Part shown: piece by piece, positions 44,301 through 51,254 of the stretch
Layout: each line of letters starts with the position of its first letter
Numbering within the stretch: position 1 is the stretch's first letter
Source: Ditylenchus dipsaci
Lineage: Eukaryota > Nematoda > Chromadorea > Rhabditida > Anguinidae
Direction: 5' to 3'
Length of the DNA: 64,000 nucleotides
Assembly: GCA_004194705.1 (NCBI GenBank)
Contig: SADC01001335.1
Span: forward strand, 529,803 to 593,802
The notes under the pieces: model-generated
Database searches by the model: none
The model's input: the letters and a program-made list of their open reading frames with translations, nothing else
Told to the model about the DNA's origin: nothing
Made by a program: the position numbers and the translations under genes

Positions 44301-45936
44301 TCGCTTTTTCGCAAAAAGTCACCCCCCCCTTTAGTAAACCCCAAAAAGCCAACTTTCAGGGGCTTCTGGCCACTCCGGGGAGGCATTCTGAGCGATCCAA
44401 GTCATTTTTGACTATAAAATTCGGATTCCCGCAAAATTTACTGCAGTATCAAACCCAGGTGCGTTGGACGTTTAGAGATTTTTGTGAGTTCCCGAGTGTT
44501 TTTGTGCAGTTTGAGTTGAGTTGGCCTACCCAAAACTTTAGATGCCCAAACAGGCTTATTCTACCACCCAAAATTTTTGATTTGATCTGATTACCTGAAT
44601 AACATAAAGTTAACTAAAGTATTTTAGTAAACATGCCTCTCACTGGAAGGTTGTGATTTCATATGTAGAACTGGCCCTGCAACATTGGCCTCATGACACT
44701 AAGATATTGCGCACAGTTGCTTATGTCTTCTTAGGCTATTCTGTCCAAATACCCGCATGGTTAGAGACCCAATATAAGGTAAGGCATAAAAGGACTGCTA
44801 TTTACATTGCTCTTTTCAAATTCTAGGCCCTCAATTTTGGCGATTTTCTGTGTTCTCTGACAGATTTTGGTGATCTGGAAGACGCCTTCAAACAGCTTTT
44901 GTCGGAGTTGGATGCAGCAATTAGAAAAGTGACAGCTGGGAAGCTGGATATAATTGTTCCATACAGTCATATTGATCGACTATTTGATTTGGCCAAGAAA
45001 GTTGATGGTGGCCACTTGGTGGGTTAACCGTAAACTAAACTTCGTAAAACCACATCCTTCCAAAATGTGTTTCGACAAAAAAATTAAGCTTTTCATGTCG
45101 AACATTACAGCTCGTGAAGTCTCTTTATGCATTTGTGATTAAGAGAGAGAGAGAGAAAATGGGCCTAAATGTGAACATGCCCCCCCTGGCCCGATAACCG
45201 GTCTAAACCTCGTTTTTACGCGATTTGAACACTTTTACGTATAGAAAAGATGAAAAAACAATTAGGAAAGCACTTTTCACAAAAAAAAATTTTGACCAAA
45301 AATCGACTTTTTGGCCGTTCTGTAGGGTAATCAGATACCTTATCTGGTGGCTTTTACCCTGTTTTGGTCACTGGAGCTAGGCAAAAGAGTCTCTTTATGC
45401 ATTTGTGATTAAGAGTCTTGCTCGGAATCACGTCTAAGGTAAGTATGTGCGCGCATCTCTAACTCTCAAGCCCCCTGCGCACCCTTCGGGGTCTAGCAAA
45501 AAAAAAAACTGGCGTGTATAAATTCCAGAGTAACTTTCGAGTGATTTGTATCCGATGTATGTGGGTGTGCGCATCTCAAATCCAAGCTTCAGTAGAAAAA
45601 AGCATACTAGAGCAGCTTTTTTTCTAACCGAGCACTTCTTTGAACCACAAAAGCAAAGAAGTCAAATGTCAGTCAAAATAAATTGTTTTTTAAAAAGCAC
45701 TTTTATAACATTGAAAACATGTTTTCGAGTTTGATTACAACCTGTAAAGCTCGAAAAGTGCTCAAAACATAAATTAAAAAGGATGTGATAAAACAAAGTT
45801 CTGGCTGGCCTTATAGGCAAAGTGTCTAAAATAGTATGCAAAAAAATATTTTCAGCCTGTTGAAGAAACTAGGAAGAAGATCTCAAAATTTTCAAGCCTG
45901 TACGACAGCATCAGAAAGGCTACTTCTGTCATATAG
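15126..45936 (+). CDS. NUP160: NUP160-like nucleoporin gene (about 29 exons)
   Basis: Nuclear pore Y-complex (NUP107-160) scaffold protein, npp-6 in C. elegans. The spliced fragments follow NUP160 order from the N-terminal beta-propeller to the C-terminal alpha-solenoid. The firmest matches are in the solenoid: [12 protein letters not shown]...[72 protein letters not shown] and [13 protein letters not shown]. Exons are bounded by GT-AG sites; introns range from about 49 bp to 14.5 kb. The true start codon was not found, so N-terminal exons may lie left of 15126. The stop is TAG at 45934-45936 with AATAAA at 46004-46009. One-base frame changes occur in several exons (near 15190, 17255, 22790, 25400 and 41977), so this is either a decaying copy or an indel-affected assembly. 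A MSP copy and a nucleolar-type gene lie in its introns on the other strand. Confidence 0.82.
15590..15915. mobile_element. Foldback element in NUP160 intron
   Basis: Arms AAATCTCATGTTTCTTAACG (about 15599) and its inverse CGTTAGAACATGAGATTT (about 15884). The centre is at about 15730, with TAGCTAAGATTCAGGGCTAC at 15674 and a diverged inverse near 15805. Confidence 0.65.
16217..16440. mobile_element. Degenerate CCGTATTTTCTTTAATT MITE
   Basis: Starts TACCGTATTTTCTTTAATTGG. Internal arms CTTCAAGTGG..CAGAAATTTC and the inverse (16275 and 16390) are followed by a G run. The right terminal repeat is lost or unrecognisable. Confidence 0.5.
17498..18374. mobile_element. hAT-like element with CGGGATCGGGAT arrays
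   Basis: An 877-bp element with ends TAGAGCTGGAA and, inverted, TAGAGCTGCAAACGGGACGG, flanked by a perfect 8-bp duplication CTGTAGAC (17490-17497 and 18375-18382). Both ends contain arrays of GGGATCGGGA / TTTCGGGACGGGAT. The interior is AT-rich without a recognisable gene. Confidence 0.87.
19112..19488. mobile_element. Foldback element with TAGGG ends
   Basis: Inverted repeat with ends TAGGGGACTTGGACATTTTT and, inverted, TAGGGTTTAGGACATTTCTC. The centre is near 19290 (GTCTGACACT and its inverse). Arms contain AAGCTTAGATCCAGGGCTTC and its mirror, a variant of the core shared with 14076-14501. No clear target duplication. Confidence 0.7.
19592..23825 (+). CDS. NUP160: NUP160 middle exons
   Basis: Exons placed at 19592-19737 ([14 protein letters not shown], then [17 protein letters not shown]), 19787-19849, about 19927-20042, 21885-22052 ([20 protein letters not shown]), 22115-22265, 22631-22883 ([13 protein letters not shown] then, after a one-base shift, [20 protein letters not shown]), 22936-23052 ([15 protein letters not shown]), 23374-23491, 23542-23686 and 23742-23825. 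Acceptors are mostly TTTCAG or TTTTAG, and donors GTAAGT-like. Individual small exons are tentative, but their order and the tryptophan/cysteine segment FWxxxLxCC match the NUP160 region just after the propeller. Confidence 0.6.
20225..20905. mobile_element. Foldback element hosting a MITE
   Basis: Arms AGTGCCTTATGATGG...GTAGTTTAAACCACTTTTGG are mirrored at 20850-20900 (AAGTGGTTTAAACCA and TATAAGGCACT). The arms are separated by a CCGTATTTCC MITE at 20441-20690. Confidence 0.75.
20441..20690. mobile_element. CCGTATTTCCTCTAATTAG MITE (TA TSD), intact
   Basis: A 250-bp element with perfect ends CCGTATTTCCTCTAATTAGC and the inverse, flanked by TA. Nearly identical copies at 31052-31302 and 36968-37214. 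Confidence 0.9.
20995..21440. mobile_element. Foldback element with CCTAAGCCT insert
   Basis: The arm with GGCATCGTGTCTTTGACCC and CAAGTTACCACC is mirrored at about 21360-21410. It is related to 14714-14953. The middle (about 21110-21240) holds a separate small inverted sequence with GCGCTGGCCTACCCTTGCCT, also found at 22294-22402 and 59290-59330. Confidence 0.6.
22294..22402. mobile_element. Small foldback, TTAGGCAAAGGTAG ends
   Basis: About 109 bp. CTTAGGCAAAGGTAGCCCACG is mirrored imperfectly by GGCCGAACCTTCCCTAAGCC. It lies in a NUP160 intron. Confidence 0.6.
24008..24246. mobile_element. CCGTATTCTCTCTTATA MITE (TA TSD)
   Basis: A 239-bp foldback with ends CCGTATTCTCTCTTATA and, inverted, CCGTATTCTCTCTCATAG, flanked by TA. 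Arms carry AATTCAAAATCGTC and ATCGTGTTTTTGACCC. Confidence 0.85.
24384..24389 (-). terminator. Polyadenylation signal of MSP copy
   Basis: AATAAA on the minus strand, about 60 bp past the MSP stop codon. Confidence 0.65.
24448..24874 (-). pseudogene. msp: Major sperm protein (MSP) gene copy, frameshifted
   Basis: MSP is the nematode actin-independent motility protein of amoeboid sperm and also an oocyte-maturation signal; its fold is an immunoglobulin-like beta sandwich. Exon 1 (24779-24874) encodes 32 residues beginning MASVPPGDI and ending in [10 protein letters not shown] 50-bp GT-AG intron (24729-24778) follows. Exon 2 carries [58 protein letters not shown] and [20 protein letters not shown], ending EYNP-stop. 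Length and order match a full 127-residue-class MSP. However, the reading frame changes three times: two bases short near GGRRIG, two short near DPCG, one extra after TPDG. It sits antisense in a NUP160 intron. Promoter-like and polyadenylation signals survive, so decay is recent or the indels are assembly errors. Confidence 0.93.
24970..24980 (-). promoter_or_regulatory. TATA-like box upstream of MSP copy
   Basis: On the minus strand GAGTATATAAGGC lies about 100 bp upstream of the MSP ATG, suggesting a TATA promoter. Confidence 0.5.
25055..27394 (+). CDS. NUP160: NUP160 alpha-solenoid exons
   Basis: Exons placed at 25055-25089 (tentative), 25143-25260 ([17 protein letters not shown]), 25310-25507 (an Asp-rich run, then after a shift [13 protein letters not shown]), 25572-25646 ([20 protein letters not shown]), 26169-26272 ([20 protein letters not shown]), 26330-26473 ([20 protein letters not shown] and SLAEYYNEV), 26888-26982 ([17 protein letters not shown]), 27031-27240 ([37 protein letters not shown]) and 27298-27394 ([18 protein letters not shown]). 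These align in order with the vertebrate NUP160 solenoid, including its CLRQLVVVL and LLYAFHIYRHNY segments. This is the best-supported part of the gene. Confidence 0.82.
27592..27744. mobile_element. MULE-like MITE (9-bp TSD GGTCGATGT)
   Basis: A 153-bp near-perfect foldback with ends GGCTACCAGACAATTTCTAA, flanked by a perfect 9-bp duplication GGTCGATGT (27583-27591 and 27745-27753). It is inserted in a CGAGGTCG-rich sequence whose halves (27558-27590 and 27770-27800) are themselves repeated. Confidence 0.85.
28345..30050. mobile_element. Large nested foldback
   Basis: Outer arms CCGAATTCGGGTTAAGCATG (28353) and inverse (about 30015-30040). Second arms are ACACGAATATGATGTTATCTC and its inverse (about 28450 and 29195), with CCAATTCAAATTT and CCACAGGGGGG inside. 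A further inner foldback at about 29480-29770 has GCAAAAAGTTTTTCCCGCT-like arms. The centre of the 28.4-29.2 kb part carries a hairpin repeat (28690-28980). Confidence 0.7.
28690..28980. repeat. Dispersed hairpin repeat, copy 1
   Basis: Contains AAGCCCCCTGCGCCCCCTTC and its inverse, flanked by GCGCGCATCTCTAACTCTC and by ATGCGCACACCCACATACCT. Other copies at about 32690-32890 (inverted), 35380-35590 and 45400-45580. Confidence 0.75.
30265..30371. mobile_element. Left half of foldback host interrupted by MULE
   Basis: AAAATGAGTATTTCTCGGTG and TAGCCCTGAATCTC, mirrored at 38060-38155. The two halves form one foldback element split by the 7.6-kb insertion at 30381-37978. Confidence 0.8.
30381..30665. 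repeat. GGACGATTCATCCTCAC array, left end
   Basis: About ten copies of a 17-bp core GGACGATTCATCCTCAC separated by 9-11 bp variable linkers (ACTTGGTAAAA, ACTCGTTAAAAAG and so on). The order of linker variants matches the inverted array at 37600-37978, with units missing here. Confidence 0.9.
31052..31302. mobile_element. CCGTATTTCCTCTAATTAG MITE, copy
   Basis: A 251-bp foldback with TA flanks, almost identical to 20441-20690 and in inverted orientation to it. Confidence 0.88.
31474..31631. mobile_element. Short CCGTA MITE (TA TSD)
   Basis: A 158-bp element with ends CCGTACCTTATTTATTA and, inverted, CCGTATATTCTCTAGTAAT. Inverted copy at about 36640-36797. Confidence 0.8.
32889..33265. repeat. 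Internal inverted copy of the MULE right end plus host flank
   Basis: The sequence from TTCATAAAACGGGTATCTC through the GGACGATTCATCCTCAC array is the reverse complement of 37998 back to about 37690. It includes about 20 bp that lie outside the element at its right border. Confidence 0.85.
33433..34620 (+). pseudogene. FLYWCH/MULE transposase inside the palindromic element
   Basis: Decayed autonomous-type transposase. The start may be the ATG near 33443 ([15 protein letters not shown]). FLYWCH pieces [20 protein letters not shown] and [13 protein letters not shown] follow. After a 50-60 bp intron come KELLNHEL and LFLLVDSGK. The DDE core is present as YMDGSF (34146-34165), YAILAERS (34240), [12 protein letters not shown] and [17 protein letters not shown] (about 34398-34450). 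Downstream the frame degenerates with stops. Compared with the copy at 1-1796 the order of segments is the same but the sequence differs, so they are separate families or old copies. Confidence 0.8.
34785..35048. repeat. Extra copy of MULE subterminal end, minus orientation
   Basis: Matches 37429-37690 almost base for base (from GGGTAACATTCATTCATTG to the first GGACGATTCATCC units), then stops abruptly at 35048 against a dispersed repeat. Together with 37429-37690 it forms a direct duplication flanking 35049-37428. Confidence 0.85.
35049..35590. repeat. Dispersed repeat shared with 45050-45580
   Basis: Starts CCACATCCTTCCAAAATGTG, contains CTAAACCTCGTTTTTACGCG and the GCGCGCAT...AAGCCCC hairpin, and is nearly identical to 45050-45580 in the last NUP160 intron. 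Confidence 0.8.
35750..37261. mobile_element. Inverted copy of the CGGTTAACCGG hAT-like element
   Basis: About 1.5 kb, with GTTTAAAG duplications at 35742-35749 and 37262-37269. It is the mirror image of 31004-32526, including both nested MITEs. Confidence 0.87.
37600..37978. repeat. GGACGATTCATCCTCAC array, right end (inverted)
   Basis: About 13 copies of GTGAGGATGAATCGTCC with variable linkers, ending at the right TSD. This is the longest version of the array. Confidence 0.9.
37988..38165. mobile_element. Right half of foldback host interrupted by MULE
   Basis: Contains GAGATTCAGGGCTACATGAT and CACCGAGAAATACTCATTTT, the inverse of 30265-30371. Confidence 0.78.
38348..39596. mobile_element. 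Array-ended MULE-like element (GGACGATTCACCCC)
   Basis: A 1249-bp element. The left end CGGTACGTGACAATTCACCC resembles the start of the 30381 MULE. The right end, inverted, is CGGGCACTGACGATTCACCC. Arrays of GGACGATTCACCCCCTC at 38352-38580 and, inverted, 39365-39590. Flanked by GCCACAAA and GCCGCAAA (8-bp TSD, one mismatch). The centre holds a pogo-like MITE. Confidence 0.8.
38611..39030. mobile_element. pogo/Tigger-like MITE (TA TSD), copy 2
   Basis: A 420-bp near-perfect foldback with ends CAGTCGAGTCCGCTATAGTG and, inverted, CAGTCGATCCGCTATAGTGC, flanked by TA and related to 11482-11905. Confidence 0.87.
39710..40634 (-). CDS. Acidic/lysine-rich nucleolar-type protein gene in NUP160 intron
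   Basis: Minus-strand gene with at least two short GT-AG introns (40388-40437, 50 bp; 40208-40252, 45 bp). It starts [18 protein letters not shown] and continues [11 protein letters not shown], then after a one-base frame change RVRSSSGDE, then [20 protein letters not shown], a serine/glutamate-rich stretch, [17 protein letters not shown] and [12 protein letters not shown]. The C-terminus, in another frame, is [12 protein letters not shown]...FLSASLC. The acidic tract followed by GMxxAIAKIL faintly recalls RRP15-type rRNA-processing proteins, but I cannot confirm this. The intron-exon pattern looks like a real gene, and the frame changes suggest decay or indel errors. It lies antisense in the largest NUP160 intron. 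Confidence 0.5.
41088..41172 (-). mobile_element. tRNA-derived SINE head, copy 1
   Basis: The minus strand reads GGCTCGGTGGCGCAGTGAAT (A-box like TGGCGCAGTG), then TTTGTGTTTTATGGCCC, then a degenerate B-box GGGTCGAAGG. A second copy with the same layout at 47785-47846 indicates a SINE rather than a tRNA gene; no acceptor-stem pairing is visible. Confidence 0.6.
41641..41797. mobile_element. Small foldback with AAGCACCATTCATACTCCGG ends
   Basis: AAGCACCATTCATACTCCGG at about 41643 is mirrored perfectly at about 41776-41795, with GTGTAACA/TGTTAC motifs in between. It overlaps the end of a 107-codon open frame. Confidence 0.75.
41892..45936 (+). CDS. NUP160: NUP160 C-terminal exons
   Basis: Exons: 41892-42045 ([20 protein letters not shown], then after one missing base [19 protein letters not shown]), 42093-42392 ([20 protein letters not shown]), 42999-43205 ([17 protein letters not shown]), 44638-44778 ([20 protein letters not shown]), 44827-45018 ([29 protein letters not shown]) and 45856-45936 ([12 protein letters not shown]...stop). 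The order follows the vertebrate protein: FEYGMRLGREV, LEKECSLARIRLTL, NYDLLEEAVDLV, LPYSSIDQLLQAL, KLEDYQQKVDK. Introns contain foldback elements (43357-44457) and a dispersed repeat (45050-45580). Confidence 0.82.
43357..44457. mobile_element. Foldback element hosting another element
   Basis: Ends GATACTGCAGTAAATTTTGC and the inverse, with GGGAATCCGAATT arms split by the insertion at 43390-43956. Inner arms AAACTTTTTGCAAAGATTCG and GGGTTTACTAAAGGGGG are mirrored near 44300-44340. The same arm motifs occur in 29480-29770. Confidence 0.8.
43390..43956. mobile_element. Element with TTGCGGCAAATC arrays (TSD TCCGAATT)
   Basis: A 567-bp foldback with ends GGGCAGGAGTAAGATGCGGC and the inverse, flanked by a perfect 8-bp duplication TCCGAATT (43382-43389 and 43957-43964). 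Each end has six to nine units of AATTGCGGCAAATC / AATTGCGACAA. Confidence 0.9.
45050..45580. repeat. Dispersed repeat, second full copy
   Basis: Near-identical to 35049-35590 over most of its length. Includes GCGCGCATCTCTAACTCTC and a degraded hairpin. Confidence 0.75.
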
Positions 45937-46003
45937 TGCAGTGATTTTGTGCTGAATTTGTCAATTAAATATATTTTGTTGTTGTTGATTGCTTTGGGTT
46001 TTT

Positions 46004-46009
46004 AATAAA
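46004..46009 (+). terminator. Polyadenylation signal of NUP160
   Basis: AATAAA 68 bp after the NUP160 stop codon. Confidence 0.6.
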
Positions 46010-46177
46010 GATAGTCATTGGACATCCAACGGTGTAACAGAGCAATGCTTTTCGATCATTTTCTTAAAGATCGGTGTGGCAGTCATTATTGACTATGAGG
46101 ACGATATATCCCTGCAAAATTTTTTCAAAAAAATAAGTTTTGTGAAACAGCAGCTTATGTAAACTATATGTGTTAAT

Positions 46178-47980
46178 TAGGGTTGGCTATCGGTAATATT
46201 ACCGGTCATAATCCAATAACATTATCCGGTCATAATCTAGATTATGACCGGATAATGAAAAATCGGTCATATTATTTTCCAACACACAGGAAATTGTTCT
46301 ACCATTGTTTACGTTTTATCTTGTAGGCCACTATTTTTCTTGGTTAATTGCTTGATTTTAGAGCTCCAATTGATTTTAGTGCTCTAATGTCCAAGCAAAC
46401 TTGCCCTGGTCCATATCAGTGGCATCCTGGTAGTTTTCTGAACTGTTTCAGAACTTTCGTTTTACTGGCGTTCCAGTGGACATGATTATATACAATTTCA
46501 TACTTAAAATGACGCCAGAAAGCAGGGCTACATTTTTAGTATGAAGTTGTCATATGACTGTCCCTGTAAAATTTGCGATAAAAAACATAAGTTCTTAAAA
46601 AATTCCGAAAATTTCAGAAAGCCTGAATTTTTTTATAAAAATTTTGTCTTTTTTATCAATTTTACGGACATAGTCATACACAACTTTGTACTTGAAATTA
46701 AGCCCTGCTTTCTGGCGTAATTTTGAATATGAACTTGTATTTAATCATGTTCACTGGAACACCGCTAAAAACATAAGTTTTAAAGCAGTTTCGAAAATTA
46801 CCGGGACGCCCCTGAATTGGACGGCAACCGGACATTTAGCATAATTATGCTAATTGTCCGCCGGAGGAAAACGTGTTTTTAACCCACTTTTTGGCGGCGG
46901 ATCGAGCTTATTTTTCCAGAGCTAGTTTCTCTTAAAGGAGGGGTGAAAGCTGTTAAGGAGATAGTCTCGGCACAAAAGGATTATACCAATTTTCGATTTT
47001 TTTTAATGTGGGCTTAGAGTCATATTTTATAAACAGTCAGTGTTGCGATCTCAGAAAAACTTTTGCATAATAAAAAGTTGGATTAGCAACATTAATATCA
47101 AAGTTTTAAATTCCTTAAAAAATACCCTAAAAAATTGAATGGAAAAGGGAACAACCCATCGAAAAAGGTTGGTTAGTCTTCTATTGAATTTGGATTTTTA
47201 AGGTATTTTTTGAAGAAATTCAGAATTTTTATATTGATGTTACTAATATGAAGTTGGTTAAAAGATATAAATAATATAAAGTGGTAAAACTTTTTTGTCA
47301 CAGATTTACTTTTTTCTGTCACAGATTTTAGTTTCCCTGTTTCTTTCAAATTTTTTAATTTTTTTGAAAGTTATTACATTATAAGATAGCCTTGCGATTC
47401 TAGGTATCATTTTTGCATCTTCCTTGCAAAATATAACACAAATAGGTGAAAGTATGTAGGAAGTCAGAAAAATAATTTGGCTCATTATTTTACCTTTTTG
47501 TGCTACATTTTGCAGAGATGATGCAACAAATAATACCTCGCCAGAAACTAGAATCGCAGAGCTACCTAATGGTGTTAAAACTTTGAAAAAAAAGGTTAAA
47601 AAATTTAATAGAAAGAGCTGATAGAAAAGGAAAAAAAAGTATTGCCCTTTTTCGGAAACCAAAATTTTTTTTATTTTTGAAGTTTTTAGTCAAAATCTTT
47701 TTTTTCGCTCCAAAATAGCAATAAGCACTGAATAAAATTAAATAAAATCTTTTTTACCCAGATGTCCTTTTTTCGAAATTTTCCATTACGAACCCTGATT
47801 TTGGGCCAAAAAACACAAAGGCTTACGCACTGCGCCATGGAAGCCACTTTTTCAAACCTAAGTAGCTTCCCCCCCCCTCTTTAATATCCCAAAAAGATTA
47901 TGACCAGAATATGACCGGAAAAAGATTATGACCGGTAATATTACCGCGAAAGATTATGACCGATGATTTTCCCAACTCTA
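46178..47980. mobile_element. hAT-like element with GGTCATAATC motifs
   Basis: Ends TAGGGTTGGCTATCGGTAAT and, inverted, TAGAGTTGGGAAAATCATCG. Both ends contain GGTAATATTACCGGTCATAA arrays. The flanks GTGTTAAT and GTGTAAAA match at 6 of 8 positions, a weak TSD. The interior includes a foldback at about 46530-46760 and a SINE at 47785-47846. No transposase was seen. Confidence 0.65.
47785..47846 (-). mobile_element. tRNA-derived SINE head, copy 2
   Basis: The minus strand reads GGCTTCCATGGCGCAGTGCG, then TTTGTGTTTTTTGGCCC and B-box-like GGGTTCGTAA. Confidence 0.6.
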
Positions 47981-47983
47981 GTG

Positions 47984-48295
47984 TAAAAGGAGGCGTGAAA
48001 GCTGTTAAGGAGATAGTCTCGACACGAAAGGATTAATCCCGGTTTTTTGTTTTTTAAATGTAGTTTTTTTGTTGTTCTGTTGTAATTCGATTTTTAGGGC
48101 ACTTTTTGAAGGAATTTAGAAATTCTGATTAATGATACTAATTCAACTTTTAATTCTAAACAAGTTTGTTTGGGATTGCAACACCGAGTCGTCAACAAAA
48201 TAGGACTCAAAACCACATTTAAAAAACAAAAAATTGTATAAATTCTTTCGTGTCGAGGCTTTCTTCTTAAACAGCTTTCATCCCTCCTTTTAATG
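47984..48295. mobile_element. Foldback with AAAGGAGGCGTGAAAGCTG ends
   Basis: AAAAGGAGGCGTGAAAGCTG and GTCTCGACACGAAAGG are mirrored at about 48250-48290. A partial copy is at 46935-46985. Confidence 0.7.
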
Positions 48296-48564
48296 CATTT
48301 AAAAAAAAATCATTCGATGATCTCCAAACTAATTTTTTGAAGACTTAGGCGCAAAAGATATATCGTCAGTTTTGACTTTACTAGTCAATTGTGACTGTAA
48401 AATATTTGGTGCAATTTTTATCAAGTTGTTAAAGTGTTATAAAATGTGAAAGGTACATGGAAAAAACGGGTCGTAGCCTTTTGGACCGTATTGTACCACT
48501 TTGCGCCATTTTTTTTGTCCTAAGCCGATTTTCTGAAAATTTCTTTTTTTATGGACGGATTGCC

Positions 48565-49433
48565 GGCAGGGCCAGCTCAGGACATTAACTTGTAGGAAAA
48601 TAATAATGCCAGGAAAAGCCCCTTCTAGGAAAACACGCATGTAGGAAAAGGCCAGGCTAGGACAATTGACAACTGGACAATGTACTCTAGGACAACAGTC
48701 TTTTTGGAAAAGCGCCTTTTAGGAAAAGGGACACTAGGACAATCGACTCTAGGACAATGGCCTTTTTGGAAAAGCGCCTTTTAGGAAAAAGGACACTAGG
48801 ACAATACACTCTAGGACAATCGCCTTTTTGGAAAAGCGCTTTCTAGGAAAAGGGACACTAGGACAATTTACTGTAGGACAATGATGTCTTAGGAAAAGCG
48901 CCTTTTGGGAAAAGGGACGCTATGACAATGGACAATAGGACAATCGTCTTTCTGGAAAAGCCGCTTCTTGGACAATTTTTAACCGTCTAAAACGTTATAA
49001 CATCACTTTATGGTCTGAAAATAGTATGTCCTGTAGTCTCTTGTCCTGTTGTCCATTGTCCTTCTGTAAATTGTCCTAAAATGCAATTTTCCTATTGTCC
49101 ATTGTCCTAGTGTCCCTTTTCCTAAAAGACGCTTTCCAAAGACATCATTGTCCTAGAGTAAATTGTCCTAGTGTCCCTTGTCCTGAAAGGCGCTTTTCCA
49201 AAGACGTCATTTTCCTAGAGTACATTGTCCTAGTGTCTCTTTTCCTGATAGGCGCTTTTCCAAAAAAGCCATTCTCCTAGAGTCGATTGTCCTAGGGTCT
49301 ACTGTCCAAACATGTCATTGTCCAAGTGTGAATTGTCCTAGCCTGGCCTTTTCCTATATGCATGTTTTCCTAGAAGGGCCTTTTCCTGGAAATATTACTT
49401 TCCTACAAGTTAATGTCCTGAGCTGGCCCTGCC
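48565..49433. mobile_element. Foldback with AGGACAAT/AGGAAAAG arrays (TSD GGATTGCC)
   Basis: An 869-bp element with ends GGCAGGGCCAGCTCAGGAC and the inverse, flanked by a perfect 8-bp duplication GGATTGCC (48557-48564 and 49434-49441). The two arms consist almost wholly of alternating AGGACAAT and AGGAAAAG units (about 15 each in the left arm, inverted in the right arm), turning at about 48985. There is no coding capacity. Confidence 0.92.
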
Positions 49434-50891
49434 GGATTGCCTTCACCAGGCGGCGTAAATTTCCCCGCAGTGGATTCCCTCGCCACGAATTCTTTCTATA
49501 GTAAATTACCCCTCCGTTAAATTCTCTCCCAATCTTTGAGGTTTCAGTTTCGATCTTGGTGGTAGCAGTCATAAACTAGTTTTTACAAGACCATTAAGCC
49601 TCAGAATGGGCAGGCCAATCCTGTGGTACCTCCTGTAATTAGGTATTCACCTTCAGAACCCGATTTAGCTAAGAGTAATAAAAAATATTATTGTTCCCTG
49701 ACTAAATCGTGTCCTGAACACGGTTCTTTAAGATTAAAACGCTGTTTTGACTAACCGGAATCTCAATACCCTGGGTTGATACTAGTGTTGTTTCTTTATA
49801 AATTTTTGTGTACGAAAAATTTTCATTTTTGTAAACATAAGAAAGCAAAAAATATTGTGTTTTTGTTTTTGAACATTTATGAAAATTAAAAATTTTCTCA
49901 TTTTCATTTCTGTACACAAATGAAAATCAGAAAATGTTTGTGTACGTTTGTGTACAGAAATAAAAAGTCAAAAAGTTTTGTGTAGGTTTATGTACACAAA
50001 TGAAACCCCAAAAAATTTTGTTTATGTTTGTGTACACATGGAAAAAATATTCACACAACACAAAACAACGATGTTTTATTGCATTAACAATGTGTACTAT
50101 ACTAATAAATTACAAAAATATACTTTCTCGGGGATATTGCGCACGATAACGAGTCATGCTAGAAGCTCGATCTCATTTTTGGGATTTCAAAAACCGGATA
50201 AGAACATAGAGGTGGGATCAGGACATTTCGCCCCAGGATGTTTCGCCCCTGACCGTTTCGCCCCGCTGACATTTCGCCCCATTCGATTTTTAGCTTCCCA
50301 TTTTCAAAATAGCGCATTTTTTCACATTATCATTACTTCGCGTTAGTGATGGAAGCGGGACGGGACGGTCCCGAAAGTCCCGTCCCGCCGAAGAAAATTC
50401 AGGCAAAAGTCCCGTCCCGGTGGTCCCGAATTTTGAAACAAAAGTCCCGGTCCCGGTCCCGAAAATTTGAAAAAATTCGGGACTTTTATTTAATTTTCCT
50501 ACAACAGAATTTTTGCGGTTTTTGTTTTTTTCTGTCTATTTTGTCGTTTTTAGATCTCATATGATTATTACACTCTTGTTTGTGCCTGAGTTTGTTTCTT
50601 ATCGAACTAAAAAAGAGGTTTAAAGTAAACTCTTTACAAATGGTTCAAGAGTGAACTGTTTACACTTAGTTCTAAGTAAACTTTCGATTTTAATCAATTT
50701 ATAATAATTATTGATTTAATTATGCAGCCGACCGTTCAATTTTCAGACACCAAAATCCGAAAAACTGGAGATCAATTTTAAAATTTTTGAGCGCTTAACT
50801 ATAAACATAAAACGAGATCAGTAGAGCTCGTTGGACTAAGAAAATACAAAAACAGCGATGTAAAGTACTCGCTCTATGCTGACATATATAG

Positions 50892-51166
50892 TAGAGGTGT
50901 GCATTTCGCCCCGAGAGGGATTTCGGGATCAGGATTGAGGCCTTAAAAGAATTCGGGATCGGGATTACCACGAAAACCCCAAAATTATGTAAAAACAAAA
51001 ATTATCTGGCCAAAAACTATTTTTAAAATGCTCATCGGGGTTGTCAATTTTCGGGATCGATATTTTCAAAATCGATGGGGAGGGATTCGAGATCGGGATT
51101 CAACATCAAAATCCTCGGAATGCGGTTCCCGATTCGAGAGCCATCCCAATCCCGTGCATACCTCTA
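50892..51166. mobile_element. Nested element with CGGGATCGGGAT motifs
   Basis: A 275-bp element with ends TAGAGGTGTGCATTTCG and, inverted, TAGAGGTATGCACGGGA, flanked by ATATATAG and ATATACAG (7 of 8). Confidence 0.8.
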
Positions 51167-51254
51167 ATATACAGGATGGCCCGAAAAAATTCGGAAAATT
51201 AAAAATTCAATTTTTGAAATTTTTTGATCAGAAACTTTTTCCCATTGTTTCCAT

